From Polynucleobacter sp. UB-Tiil-W10 (lineage in GTDB: Bacteria; Pseudomonadota; Gammaproteobacteria; Burkholderiales; Burkholderiaceae): a DNA stretch of 64,000 bases. This document shows, one piece after another, positions 25,515-33,898 of the stretch. The DNA is taken from positions 1,736,001 to 1,800,000 of the forward strand of contig NZ_JACVPZ010000001.1 of assembly GCF_018881605.1 (NCBI RefSeq), read 5' to 3'. The notes under the pieces are model-generated. The model was not told where the DNA came from, ran no database searches, and saw only the letters and a program-made list of their open reading frames with translations. The stretch's first letter is position 1, and each line of letters opens with the position of its first letter. Made by a program: the position numbers and the translations under genes.

Positions 25515-28500
25515 TGTTTACTAATTTAATTGATGCGAGTTTGCATTTTCGCAAGCTCGTATTGGCAATGGCTATTGCATTAGTGCTCTTTGGTATCCAT
25601 GCGTGGATGACGCTGCCAATTGATGCCTTTCCAGATATTTCCCCAACCCAAGTCAAAATCATTCTAAAGATTCCAGGGATGACGCCTGAAGAAGTTGAGC
25701 AAAGAGTTGTTCGCCCAATTGAAATAGAGATGCTCAGCATTCCCAAGAAACGAATTGTGAGATCGGTTTCCAAATATGGTGTAGCCGATATCACGATTGA
25801 TTTTGATGATGGCACTGATATTTATTGGGCTCGTCAGCAAATCTCTGAGCGATTGAATGCATTTACAAAAGATCTCCCGCCTGGCGCAACTGGGGGTCTG
25901 GCACCAATTACTACACCATTAAGTGAAATCTACATGTTCACTCTTGAGGGTGAGGGCTTTAGCTTAAGAGATAAGCGCACTGTTTTGGACTGGACTATCA
26001 GGCCTGAATTAAGAACTATTTCTGGTGTGGCTGAAGTCAATGTCTTAGGTGGAGAAATCTTAACTTACGAAGTAATTCCCGACCCATCTCGATTGGCTGC
26101 TCGTGGAGTCACCATGGCAGAACTTCGTAAAGCGGTAATGACTAACAATAGTAATGATGGTGCTGGGCGGATTGATCAAGGCGAGGAAACGTTAGTAGTT
26201 CGTGTTGAGGGGGCCGTTAAAAAACTAGACGATGTCAAAAGGATCCAGATCTCTAAAGCAAACGGTGGCACAGTCATGCTTGATGAGGTGGCTACGGCTC
26301 ACTTGGGATCGGCCACTCGCTATGGCGCCGTGACTAAAGATGGCAAAGGAGAAGCAGTTGAAGGTCTGGTTTTAGGCTTGCGCGGTGCAAATGCAAGGCT
26401 ACTCGTGGACTCGGTCGAGCAAAATTTGATAGAGATTGCCCCACGATTGCCAAAGGGCATGACCGTAAATACTTTCTATAACAGGGGTGAATTAGTCTCC
26501 CGTGCAGCAGGTACTGTGACTAAGGCTTTGCTTGAGGCTTCTGTTTTGGTCTGCATCACTTTGTATCTATTTTTAGGGGGGTATCGTGCCGCTCTGGTGG
26601 TTGCAGCTGTCCTTCCGCTCTCAATACTCTCTACATTCATATTGATGAAGGCTTTTGGCCTAACGGCTAACTTGATGAGCTTGGGCGGATTAGCCATTGC
26701 TATTGGTATGTTGGTGGATGCCGCAGTGGTGGTAGTTGAAAATGTGGAAACAGCCTTTGCTGATTCCAATACATCCAAAGCATTAAGCAAGACGGAAATC
26801 ATTTCTATTGCTACTCATGAGGTAGTTAAGCCGGTGGTAGCTGGCGTATTGATTATTGCTGTAGTTTTTCTTCCATTGCTAAGTCTTGAAGGTTTGGAGG
26901 GCAAACTCTTTTCACCGGTAGCGCTAACTATTGTTATGGCGCTCGCCTCATCCTTATTAATTGCATTCACTGTCATTCCCGCTTTAGCTTCCTTTGTTTT
27001 AGAGCGCAAGGCTGATGAAGAAACAAAGTTTATGCGCAAGATTTCAGAAAAATACGTTGAGTGGCGAAATCAGGTTTGGGGCAATACCAAGTGGCTTTAC
27101 AGGGCTTCTGGCATTGGGTTAGGTGTGATGGTAATCCTTTATATGATTGTGGGAAAAACCTTTATGCCTACTCTAGACGAAGGAGATATCTTGGTTCAGC
27201 TGCAAAAGCTCCCATCAATATCCTTAAATGAATCGCTCATCATTGATTCTCAGGTGGAGCAGTTATTTTTAAAAGAAGTTCCTGAGATTAAATCCATTGT
27301 TGCTAGAGCAGGTTCAGATGATTTGGGTCTCGATCCCATGGGCTTAAATGAAACAGATATGTTTTTAGTGCTCAAGCCTAAAAGTGAATGGTCTGGAAAC
27401 AAGGACGATATTGCCAATAAACTAAGGGCTACTTTAGATAACTTTCCTGGCTTGGTCTATGGCTTTACTCAGCCGATTGAAATGCGTGTTTCCGAGATGC
27501 TTACGGGAACCCGCGGTGATGTGGCAATCAAAATCTTTGGCAGTGATTTAGCTGAAATCAATAAGGCCGCACAGGCTATAGCTGGCTCAGTTCGCAATGT
27601 GAAGGGTGCGGCTGAGGTAATTGCACCTCGTGCTGAAGGTATGCAGTACTTAAGCCTAAAGATTAACCGTACCTTGGCTGGGCAGGCTGGATTCTCGATT
27701 GAAGACTTGCAGCAGCGATTACGCAATCAAATTGAGGGTGAAAATCTTGGAGTAGTTTTAGATGGTGTTATCAGAACGCCATTGGTGCTTCGGGGTAATG
27801 ATTACATTCGTACAAGCCCAGAAGCATTTAGCGACTTGCTAATATCTGCGCCTGATGGCAAATCATGGCCACTAGCATCATTAGCTGAAATCAAGCAAAT
27901 CGATGGACCTATTCGGATTGACCATGAGCAATCAAGCCGCTTTGCTAGCATTCAAGTGTCTGTCGATGGTAGAGATCTTGCGGGATTTGTAAAAGATGCT
28001 CAGGCGGCAGTGATTGCGTTGAACTTGCCTAAAACTATTAATGTAGTTTGGGGAGGTCAGTTTGAAAATCAACAAAGGGCTGCTGCAAGGCTAGCTATTG
28101 TGATCCCGATTGCATTAGGACTAATCTTTGCCATCCTGATGGTGACCTTTGGCTCGGCAATACAAGCTGGGATCATTTTCCTCAATATCCCATTTGCACT
28201 AGTTGGCGGTGTAGTTGCTTTAACCATTACAGGGCAATACCTTTCGGTGCCAGCATCGGTGGGATTTATTGCATTGCTTGGCATTGCCGTCCTAAATGGG
28301 GTGGTGATGGTGACTCACTTTAATGAGCGTCTCGTTAAAGGTGACTCAATGTCTGATGTCATTCACTTTGGCACTGAAAGGCGTTTACGCCCAGTGCTGA
28401 TGACGGCAGTTATTACAGCGCTCGGAATGATTCCACTTTTATTTGCTACGGGGCCAGGGTCTGAAATTCAACGTCCTTTAGCGATTGTGGTGATTGGTGG

Positions 28501-28642
28501 ATTGATTACATCAACTTTATTAACCCTGCTGCTTTTACCAAAGCTCTATGAGCGTTTTGGGGCATTAAAAAATTGGGGTGAGCTTAAAGATGAAATCCAC
28601 TTTGATCGCATGATGGATCTGCTGAAAAGGATCAAAAAATGA
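25514..28642 (+). CDS. Heavy-metal efflux RND pump, CzcA/CusA family
   Basis: 1042 residues, the usual HME-RND length, with twelve membrane helices and two large periplasmic loops. Signature segments: PIDAFPDISPTQVKI near residue 40, the helix-4 motif AIGMLVDAAVVVVEN carrying the proton-relay acidic residues, GKTFMPTLDEGDIL, and the Asp/Met-rich segment DDLGLDPMGLNETDMF. It exports divalent or monovalent metal ions from periplasm and cytoplasm. The helix-4 motif lies between the CusA and CzcA types, so the metal (Co/Zn/Cd/Ni or Cu/Ag) cannot be decided. Its stop overlaps the channel gene by four bases (ATGA). Confidence 0.9.
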   Translation: MFTNLIDASLHFRKLVLAMAIALVLFGIHAWMTLPIDAFPDISPTQVKIILKIPGMTPEEVEQRVVRPIEIEMLSIPKKRIVRSVSKYGVADITIDFDDGTDIYWARQQISERLNAFTKDLPPGATGGLAPITTPLSEIYMFTLEGEGFSLRDKRTVLDWTIRPELRTISGVAEVNVLGGEILTYEVIPDPSRLAARGVTMAELRKAVMTNNSNDGAGRIDQGEETLVVRVEGAVKKLDDVKRIQISKANGGTVMLDEVATAHLGSATRYGAVTKDGKGEAVEGLVLGLRGANARLLVDSVEQNLIEIAPRLPKGMTVNTFYNRGELVSRAAGTVTKALLEASVLVCITLYLFLGGYRAALVVAAVLPLSILSTFILMKAFGLTANLMSLGGLAIAIGMLVDAAVVVVENVETAFADSNTSKALSKTEIISIATHEVVKPVVAGVLIIAVVFLPLLSLEGLEGKLFSPVALTIVMALASSLLIAFTVIPALASFVLERKADEETKFMRKISEKYVEWRNQVWGNTKWLYRASGIGLGVMVILYMIVGKTFMPTLDEGDILVQLQKLPSISLNESLIIDSQVEQLFLKEVPEIKSIVARAGSDDLGLDPMGLNETDMFLVLKPKSEWSGNKDDIANKLRATLDNFPGLVYGFTQPIEMRVSEMLTGTRGDVAIKIFGSDLAEINKAAQAIAGSVRNVKGAAEVIAPRAEGMQYLSLKINRTLAGQAGFSIEDLQQRLRNQIEGENLGVVLDGVIRTPLVLRGNDYIRTSPEAFSDLLISAPDGKSWPLASLAEIKQIDGPIRIDHEQSSRFASIQVSVDGRDLAGFVKDAQAAVIALNLPKTINVVWGGQFENQQRAAARLAIVIPIALGLIFAILMVTFGSAIQAGIIFLNIPFALVGGVVALTITGQYLSVPASVGFIALLGIAVLNGVVMVTHFNERLVKGDSMSDVIHFGTERRLRPVLMTAVITALGMIPLLFATGPGSEIQRPLAIVVIGGLITSTLLTLLLLPKLYERFGALKNWGELKDEIHFDRMMDLLKRIKK

Positions 28643-29868
28643 AAAAGCTGATTCTATTTGCTGTATGTATTGGGGCCTGCTTTTCAGCATCGGCTAACAA
28701 TTTATTGCCAACTGATGACCAGGTAAAAAATGCTCTGTATTCCAACCCCAAGATTGGTGCTGCAGATGCGAGAAAAGACTCTTTAAATTACAGGGCGGAT
28801 GCCATCGCCTCGGGATCTCAAGAGTTTGTTGTCAGAGGCACTAGACAGAATCGAAGGGTAACGAATATACCGGGAGCCACAAATTATCAAGAGTACTGGG
28901 CAGGCATTGAGCGCCCTATTCGCTTTTGGGGTAAAGGAGGTGTTGATGAGAAGATTTCCGATGCAACTAAATCATTTGCCGGAATTGAGTATGCCGATAC
29001 GATGCATGAAACCAGTAAGGATTTATTAGCAACCTGGTTTACTTACCTAAAGGCACTTCAATCAAGAATTGTTGCGGAAAAAAATAGCCAGCTAGGCGAT
29101 CAAATTGGCCGGATTACTCAAGTTCGCTACAAGGTTGGCGATGTTGCTAGGTTAGATGCTCAATTAGCAACAGCAGAACAAGGAAGGTTAAAAGCCTTCT
29201 TGGAGCTTGCTAAAGCCCACGAAAGTGCTAGCGGAGAAGCGGTCACACAGAGATATCAGGGCATTGCATTAATTAAGAACTTTAAATGGGATGCAATTCC
29301 TAATCTTCAAACCAGGAAGGAATTACTACGTCAACAATTTCTTGAGCGAAGTCATGAATTAAAGCTAGCTAAATCAGATGCCGAACGATTTGATTTGCAT
29401 GCTAAACGCAGTGGATTAGATAGATTCCCGGATCCAACGGTTGGCCTATATACCGCCAATGAGTTTGGTGGCGCTGAGAGAATTAATGGTGTCAGTTTAT
29501 CGTTTCCAATATCTGGCGGCGCTCGTTTTTCTAATGCTTCTGCGGCAGCATCTGAAGCAGAAATTAGTCGCCAAAGAGTTATAGAAACTGAGCAACGCAT
29601 TAGCGTTGAGTTTGAACGCTTATGGTCGCAGATGATGAGTAGAAAAACGGCGGCTGAAACATTGCTAAATTCCGCAAAAACTCAGAATGATGCTGCGCAG
29701 GCGGCTGAAAAAGCCTATGTGCTAGGAGAGGGGACTATTTCGGACTTAATTGCAGCAAGAAAGGCTGCTAACGAGAATCAGTTGTCTTCCGACCTCATGC
29801 GGTTAGATGCATTGGAATCCTACTATCGTATGCGTTTGGATTTGCACGAGATTTGGGATTTTGATTAA
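28639..29868 (+). CDS. TolC-family outer-membrane channel of the efflux system
   Basis: 409 residues with a signal peptide (MKKLILFAVCIGACFSASA). Long amphipathic helices repeated in two halves, as in TolC-type proteins: DQVKNALYSNPKIGAADAR, LDAQLATAEQGRLKAFLELA, then ISRQRVIETEQRISVEFERL and GEGTISDLIAARKAANENQ. The C-terminal aromatic strand is absent, as normal for TolC. It forms the outer-membrane duct of the tripartite efflux pump encoded just upstream. Start overlaps the pump gene. Confidence 0.88.
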   Translation: MKKLILFAVCIGACFSASANNLLPTDDQVKNALYSNPKIGAADARKDSLNYRADAIASGSQEFVVRGTRQNRRVTNIPGATNYQEYWAGIERPIRFWGKGGVDEKISDATKSFAGIEYADTMHETSKDLLATWFTYLKALQSRIVAEKNSQLGDQIGRITQVRYKVGDVARLDAQLATAEQGRLKAFLELAKAHESASGEAVTQRYQGIALIKNFKWDAIPNLQTRKELLRQQFLERSHELKLAKSDAERFDLHAKRSGLDRFPDPTVGLYTANEFGGAERINGVSLSFPISGGARFSNASAAASEAEISRQRVIETEQRISVEFERLWSQMMSRKTAAETLLNSAKTQNDAAQAAEKAYVLGEGTISDLIAARKAANENQLSSDLMRLDALESYYRMRLDLHEIWDFD

Positions 29869-29869
29869 T

Positions 29870-31150
29870 ATGAACAGAATGACTCCCATTAATAAGCAAC
29901 TCATTTTGCGAATCGGTACCGTAAGTTTGGTGCTTTCTCTAGTGCTTGGCTTTTTTTCATATTATCTAGCCATCTATGGGGCCGAGAGATTTACGGTTGG
30001 CCTTGCCATACAAACTGCCCGTCAATTAATTGAAAAAGATGGTCCATTCGAGGGCGATACTGTTTTTACTAAAAAAGAGGCTGAAATTGCGGTTAAAAAT
30101 CTAGTTATTTATGGCTTTTTTGATGTTGTGGAAATCTATGATAAAAACTGGATGAGACTGGGTGAGTATGGAAGTGATGCAAGTGAGGCGGTACATCAAG
30201 AGTTGGGTATGCATGGCTCCCTAAACGGATTAGTTTCTGAGGCTACTCATGAAGTCCGATATTTGAATGATGGACGTAGGGTTTTTAATGTCGTCGTGCC
30301 ACTTGGAAAAGATGGTAATGCAAGTCCCAGAGGCTATCTTGAGGCTTTGCGAATCATTCCACCATGGCGAGAAAAGCAATTACTATCAATTGCTTATATT
30401 TGCGCTGTAATTGTTGCGATTTCTACGATACTCTCCGGTCTCGCTCTATACCCTTTTATTGCTTCATTAATTCGAGACAGGGAGGCAAAATCAAAAAGAT
30501 TGCTTAAGTCCAATGTTTTGCTATTGAAGTCTCTTGGGGAGGCTGTGGCTAAACGCGACGGTGAAACCGGCATACATAACTATCGAGTAACGCTCCTTGC
30601 AGTCAGAATTGCTGAGGCCTTTGGTTTTGATGTAAGGAAAATGGAATCATTGATTGTTGGAAGTCTGTTGCACGATATTGGAAAGATCGCAATCCCAGAT
30701 CACATTCTTTTGAAGTCAGGAAAGTTAAGTGAGCAAGAATTTGAAATAATGAAGACTCATGTGAGTCATGGCGAAGATATCGTTAAGAATCGTGAGTGGT
30801 TGCATGATGCGCACGATATCGTTAGCGGACACCATGAAAGATGGGATGGGGCTGGTTACCCTAGGGGATTAGCCGGCAATCAAATTCCCTTGGCTGCTCG
30901 TATATTTGCTGTTGCAGATGTATTTGATGCCCTATGTTCTAAGCGCCCCTATAAAGAAGCTTTTGATTATGAAACTGCTTTGTCTATTATTCAAAAGGGT
31001 AGTGGTTCGCATTTTGATCCAGAAGTGGTTCAAGCTTTTTTGACAATTGTCTACGAACAATATCAGAAACTTAAACGCTCTTCTGAGAAGGAAGTTCACC
31101 AAGATCTTGATGGTTGTATTAGTCGCTACCTCACAGCTCAACTTAGCTAA
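29870..31150 (+). CDS. Membrane HD-GYP phosphodiesterase in the efflux operon
   Basis: 426 residues from ATG 29870, one base after the channel gene stop (TAATATG), so it belongs to the efflux transcript. Two membrane helices (about 13-37 and 178-205) bracket a 140-residue periplasmic sensor region with no cysteine motif I recognise. A cytoplasmic HD-GYP domain follows with the catalytic HDIGKIAIPD starting at 268, HH at about 321-322 and GYP at 329-331, complete. It should hydrolyse cyclic-di-GMP in response to a periplasmic signal. The placement with metal-efflux genes suggests that signal is the exported metal or envelope stress; that is inference. Spacing and gene order are directly visible. 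Confidence 0.9.
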   Translation: MNRMTPINKQLILRIGTVSLVLSLVLGFFSYYLAIYGAERFTVGLAIQTARQLIEKDGPFEGDTVFTKKEAEIAVKNLVIYGFFDVVEIYDKNWMRLGEYGSDASEAVHQELGMHGSLNGLVSEATHEVRYLNDGRRVFNVVVPLGKDGNASPRGYLEALRIIPPWREKQLLSIAYICAVIVAISTILSGLALYPFIASLIRDREAKSKRLLKSNVLLLKSLGEAVAKRDGETGIHNYRVTLLAVRIAEAFGFDVRKMESLIVGSLLHDIGKIAIPDHILLKSGKLSEQEFEIMKTHVSHGEDIVKNREWLHDAHDIVSGHHERWDGAGYPRGLAGNQIPLAARIFAVADVFDALCSKRPYKEAFDYETALSIIQKGSGSHFDPEVVQAFLTIVYEQYQKLKRSSEKEVHQDLDGCISRYLTAQLS

Positions 31151-31220
31151 GTTTATCAATTCGGGCCATGACAGAGCCATTGAATATATCCTGACTATGG
31201 GGCACTGACTCAGGGTTGAT

Positions 31221-31229
31221 TATGGGTCG
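31221..31229. repeat. Degenerate intergenic repeat core in gap 31151-31434
   Basis: The 284-base gap between the HD-GYP and GGDEF-EAL genes has no gene. It contains TATGGGTCG at 31221-31229, a core also present at 33530 and 41814. The surrounding sequence is only loosely similar, so this could be chance or a decayed dispersed element. The promoter of the next gene presumably lies in 31380-31420 but no clear motif was read. Confidence 0.4.
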
Positions 31230-31434
31230 GATTAGCTCTATTAGGAGCTTTTGGGTTTAACGGCTCAAACCGGACAATAAGATCTGCTTTGAGCCAACCT
31301 AGTCCGCCCATCCATCCTTGGTAGATCAGTACTTGATCTTATTTGCAGTAGCTTAAAGGATACTAAGGGAATTCTTGCATTGACCATATTCGAAACTGCA
31401 GTTATGTTGTTGCTATCAATACACTGAAATTTTT

Positions 31435-33336
31435 ATGGTTAAAAGTCCTGCAAAGCGCCTGGTTTTAGTTCTTTCAGCTTCGATTTTTATTAGCGAGAGC
31501 TTGATCATGATTGCCCTCAGCCTCTTGCCTGAGCAGTCTATGCTTTCTAATCTTTTGTTGGATTCCTTTGGCTTAGTGATTCTTACTGTTCCAGCAATAT
31601 ACTTCTTGGTGTTTAAGCCCATCACTGAATACGTTAAGCAGTTGCAAAGCGCTCGTAATGAGTTGCGGATTACCTCATCGGCGTTTGAGACGCATGAGGC
31701 AATTATGATTACAGACGCCAATCAACAAATTATTCGAGTTAATCAAGCATTTGAGGCTATTACCGGTTACAGGGAAGATGAGGTGCTCGGACAATCTCCC
31801 AAAATCCTCCATTCAGATCGACATCCACCAGCATTTCATCAGCAAATTGCTCAAAGAATCAGCGCGACTGGTAAGTGGGATGGGGAAATGTGGTGTAAGC
31901 GCAAGGGTGATGAAGTTTTTATAAAGCGAGTAGCTATTTCTGTTATCAAGAACAGTTTGGGCGATGTTGCTAACTATGTTTATTCATTCGTGGACATCAC
32001 AAAAGAAAAGAAGGCGCAAGAGGAGGTCCTCAGGCTTGCATTTCAAGATCAGCTTACGGGGTTATCTAATCGCAAGCTTTTGCAGCATGAGCTAACAGAG
32101 AGATTGGCGATAACACACAAAAACCAAGAATATAACGCCCTGGTTTTATTAGATATTGATTATTTTAAAAGTCTGAATGACACGCTAGGTCATGACTATG
32201 GCGATAGCTTCTTGGTGGAGGTGGCAAACCGTCTAAGGTTCATTGTCGATAGTAAGAAATGTATTTACCGCATTGGTGGAGATGAGTTCGTGGTGCTTTT
32301 GGATAATTTAGGGGTAGATCCAAAACAGGCGCAGAATAATCTGGCGATTTTGGCCGAGAGAATTCGAGAAGGCTTGGCTGAGGTTTATATTCTGCCGCCT
32401 TTTGAGCATCATGCACAAGCTAGTTTAGGTACCTGCCTCTTTACGGGTCATGCTCGCCCAACAAAAGAGCTACTCAAGTGTGTGGAAATTGCAATGTATG
32501 AAGCCAAAGGACAGGGCGGCAATAGGGTAGTGCATTTTGACCAGAATATGAAAGCGGGTCTAGAGGAAAAGGCCAATTTAGTGGCAGATCTGCATTCCGC
32601 TATCTCCAATAATCAGTTGCAATTGTTCTATCAAATTCAGGTTGATGCCAACCATAAGCCGATTGGCGCTGAGGCGCTGATGCGCTGGGATCATCCCACT
32701 TTGGGCATGATCCCTCCTAGCCAATTTATTGCGATTGCTGAAGAGAGCTCCCTCATCGTGGAGCTTGGTGATTGGGGCTTAGAAGTTGCTTGCCGCCAGC
32801 TTGGCACGTGGAGAGCAAGTGAGAGCACGCGTAAAAACTTAGTACTTGCCTATAACGTCAGTGCAAAGCAATTTAAGCAGCCCAACTTTGTGGAGAACTT
32901 AGAGACCCTGATTCATCGCTACGATGTAGATCCATGCTTGCTGAAGCTTGAGCTAACAGAGACTTTGGCTTTAGATAATCTAGATTATGTGATCTCTAAA
33001 ATGCATGAACTGAAGGTAAGGTTAGGCGTTAGTCTTTCTTTGGATGATTTTGGTACTGGATACTCTTCACTCTCTTACTTGAAGCAAATGCCGTTCGATC
33101 AAGTGAAGATCGATCAAGGCTTTATTAGGGGAATGACATCGGATCCCGGGGATGCATCTTTAGTCAAAACTATGATCGACATGTCTAAAAATCTCAATCT
33201 TGAGGTGATTGCTGAAGGTGTTGAAACTCCTGAGGAATTTGCGTTGCTAGAGCAATATGGTTGTGCAAACTATCAAGGCTATTTATTTGGTAAGCCTCTT
33301 CCTATCAATGAGTTTGAGAGGATAACCATTCATTAA
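31435..33336 (+). CDS. Two-helix membrane, PAS-GGDEF-EAL signalling protein
   Basis: 633 residues: two membrane helices (about 9-30 and 42-60), a linker, a PAS domain (about 80-200, EAIMITDANQQIIRVNQAFE), GGDEF at 281-285 in a full cyclase domain, and EAL at 413-415 with DDFGTGYSS at 537 in the phosphodiesterase domain. Both signature motifs are intact, so it could make or break cyclic-di-GMP. The opening 75 residues are similar to those of the HD-GYP protein at 6712, including ESLIM/EALIM and the [22 protein letters not shown] segments. It does not clearly share a transcript with the efflux operon. Confidence 0.92.
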   Translation: MVKSPAKRLVLVLSASIFISESLIMIALSLLPEQSMLSNLLLDSFGLVILTVPAIYFLVFKPITEYVKQLQSARNELRITSSAFETHEAIMITDANQQIIRVNQAFEAITGYREDEVLGQSPKILHSDRHPPAFHQQIAQRISATGKWDGEMWCKRKGDEVFIKRVAISVIKNSLGDVANYVYSFVDITKEKKAQEEVLRLAFQDQLTGLSNRKLLQHELTERLAITHKNQEYNALVLLDIDYFKSLNDTLGHDYGDSFLVEVANRLRFIVDSKKCIYRIGGDEFVVLLDNLGVDPKQAQNNLAILAERIREGLAEVYILPPFEHHAQASLGTCLFTGHARPTKELLKCVEIAMYEAKGQGGNRVVHFDQNMKAGLEEKANLVADLHSAISNNQLQLFYQIQVDANHKPIGAEALMRWDHPTLGMIPPSQFIAIAEESSLIVELGDWGLEVACRQLGTWRASESTRKNLVLAYNVSAKQFKQPNFVENLETLIHRYDVDPCLLKLELTETLALDNLDYVISKMHELKVRLGVSLSLDDFGTGYSSLSYLKQMPFDQVKIDQGFIRGMTSDPGDASLVKTMIDMSKNLNLEVIAEGVETPEEFALLEQYGCANYQGYLFGKPLPINEFERITIH

Positions 33337-33379
33337 GTGGGTTGAGTTGGGGCGCATAATACTATGCACTCCTTACGCC

Positions 33380-33540
33380 GCCAAAGCGGTTGATTTATTG
33401 ATTGAATCTAAACATAATCAACTAACACCAATTAACTTACTAGTTTGATGAAAGTTGGTGAAGTGAACTCCTAACATAATATGTTTCTCCAGTCTTTGGG
33501 GTAGCCTGTTCTTTTTAGAGGTTGTCTTCTATGGGTCGAT
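33380..33540. repeat. Repeat cores in the kdp upstream gap
   Basis: The gap 33337-33655 holds GCCAAAGCGGT at 33380-33390 and TATGGGTCGAT at 33530-33540 followed by a GGCCATAAGCAGCCAT segment around 33575. Similar cores occur at 23783, 31221, 41814 and 41853. Otherwise no gene or hairpin was recognised here. Confidence 0.4.
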
Positions 33541-33655
33541 AAGAGCCTAGTTGCAGAGTCTGCTACAGATGACTCAAATCGGCCATAAGCAGCCATATCC
33601 CAGATGACACCTTAAGGCATTATTTTCAGGATTTTTATACAAATCCACTCAAATC

Positions 33656-33686
33656 TTTATAACTTTTTTACATACTTCTTTATAAG
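33656..33686 (+). promoter_or_regulatory. KdpE-like operator and kdp promoter
   Basis: TTTATAACTTTTTTACAT (33656-33673) closely resembles the T-rich KdpE site of the E. coli kdpFABC promoter (TTTATACTTTTTTTACA, from memory). A TATAAG at 33681-33686 may be the -10 region. The site lies about 45 bases before the first small ORF. With kdpDE at the other end of the operon, autoregulation by low potassium or osmotic stress is the natural reading. Confidence 0.6.
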
Positions 33687-33716
33687 ATCAAACCATCTAA
33701 TTGGATAGAGGTGGAT

Positions 33717-33809
33717 ATGAGCTTATTGTTTCTCGGATGCATTTTTATATTTCTTGCACTGACCATTGGTCTGGCTAAGGGTTGTGCACGATTGAGGGGT
33801 GAAAAATGA
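33717..33809 (+). CDS. Small membrane protein upstream of kdpF
   Basis: A 30-residue frame (MSLLFLGCIFIFLALTIG, then LAKGCARLRGEK) with RBS GAGGTGG at 33708-33714. It has one predicted membrane helix followed by a basic tail, and its TGA overlaps the kdpF ATG by four bases, so translation is coupled. It is distinct from KdpF. I recall short hydrophobic frames ahead of kdpF in other bacteria but no established function. The coupled junctions and RBS make it a likely gene. Confidence 0.6.
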   Translation: MSLLFLGCIFIFLALTIGLAKGCARLRGEK

Positions 33810-33898
33810 ACTTTATTCAGATCATTAGTGGCTTAGCCGCTGTATTGCTTTTAATTTATTTAGTTGCTGCACTATTAAATCCAGAGGACTTCTCATGA
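33806..33898 (+). CDS. kdpF: KdpF, small subunit of the K+ ATPase
   Basis: A 30-residue single-helix peptide (MNFIQIISGLAAVLLLIYLV, then AALLNPEDFS); the ending LLNPEDF is characteristic of KdpF. It stabilises the KdpABC complex in the inner membrane. Its stop overlaps the kdpA start (ATGA), and the ATG is preceded by GGGG at 33795-33800. Confidence 0.9.
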   Translation: MNFIQIISGLAAVLLLIYLVAALLNPEDFS

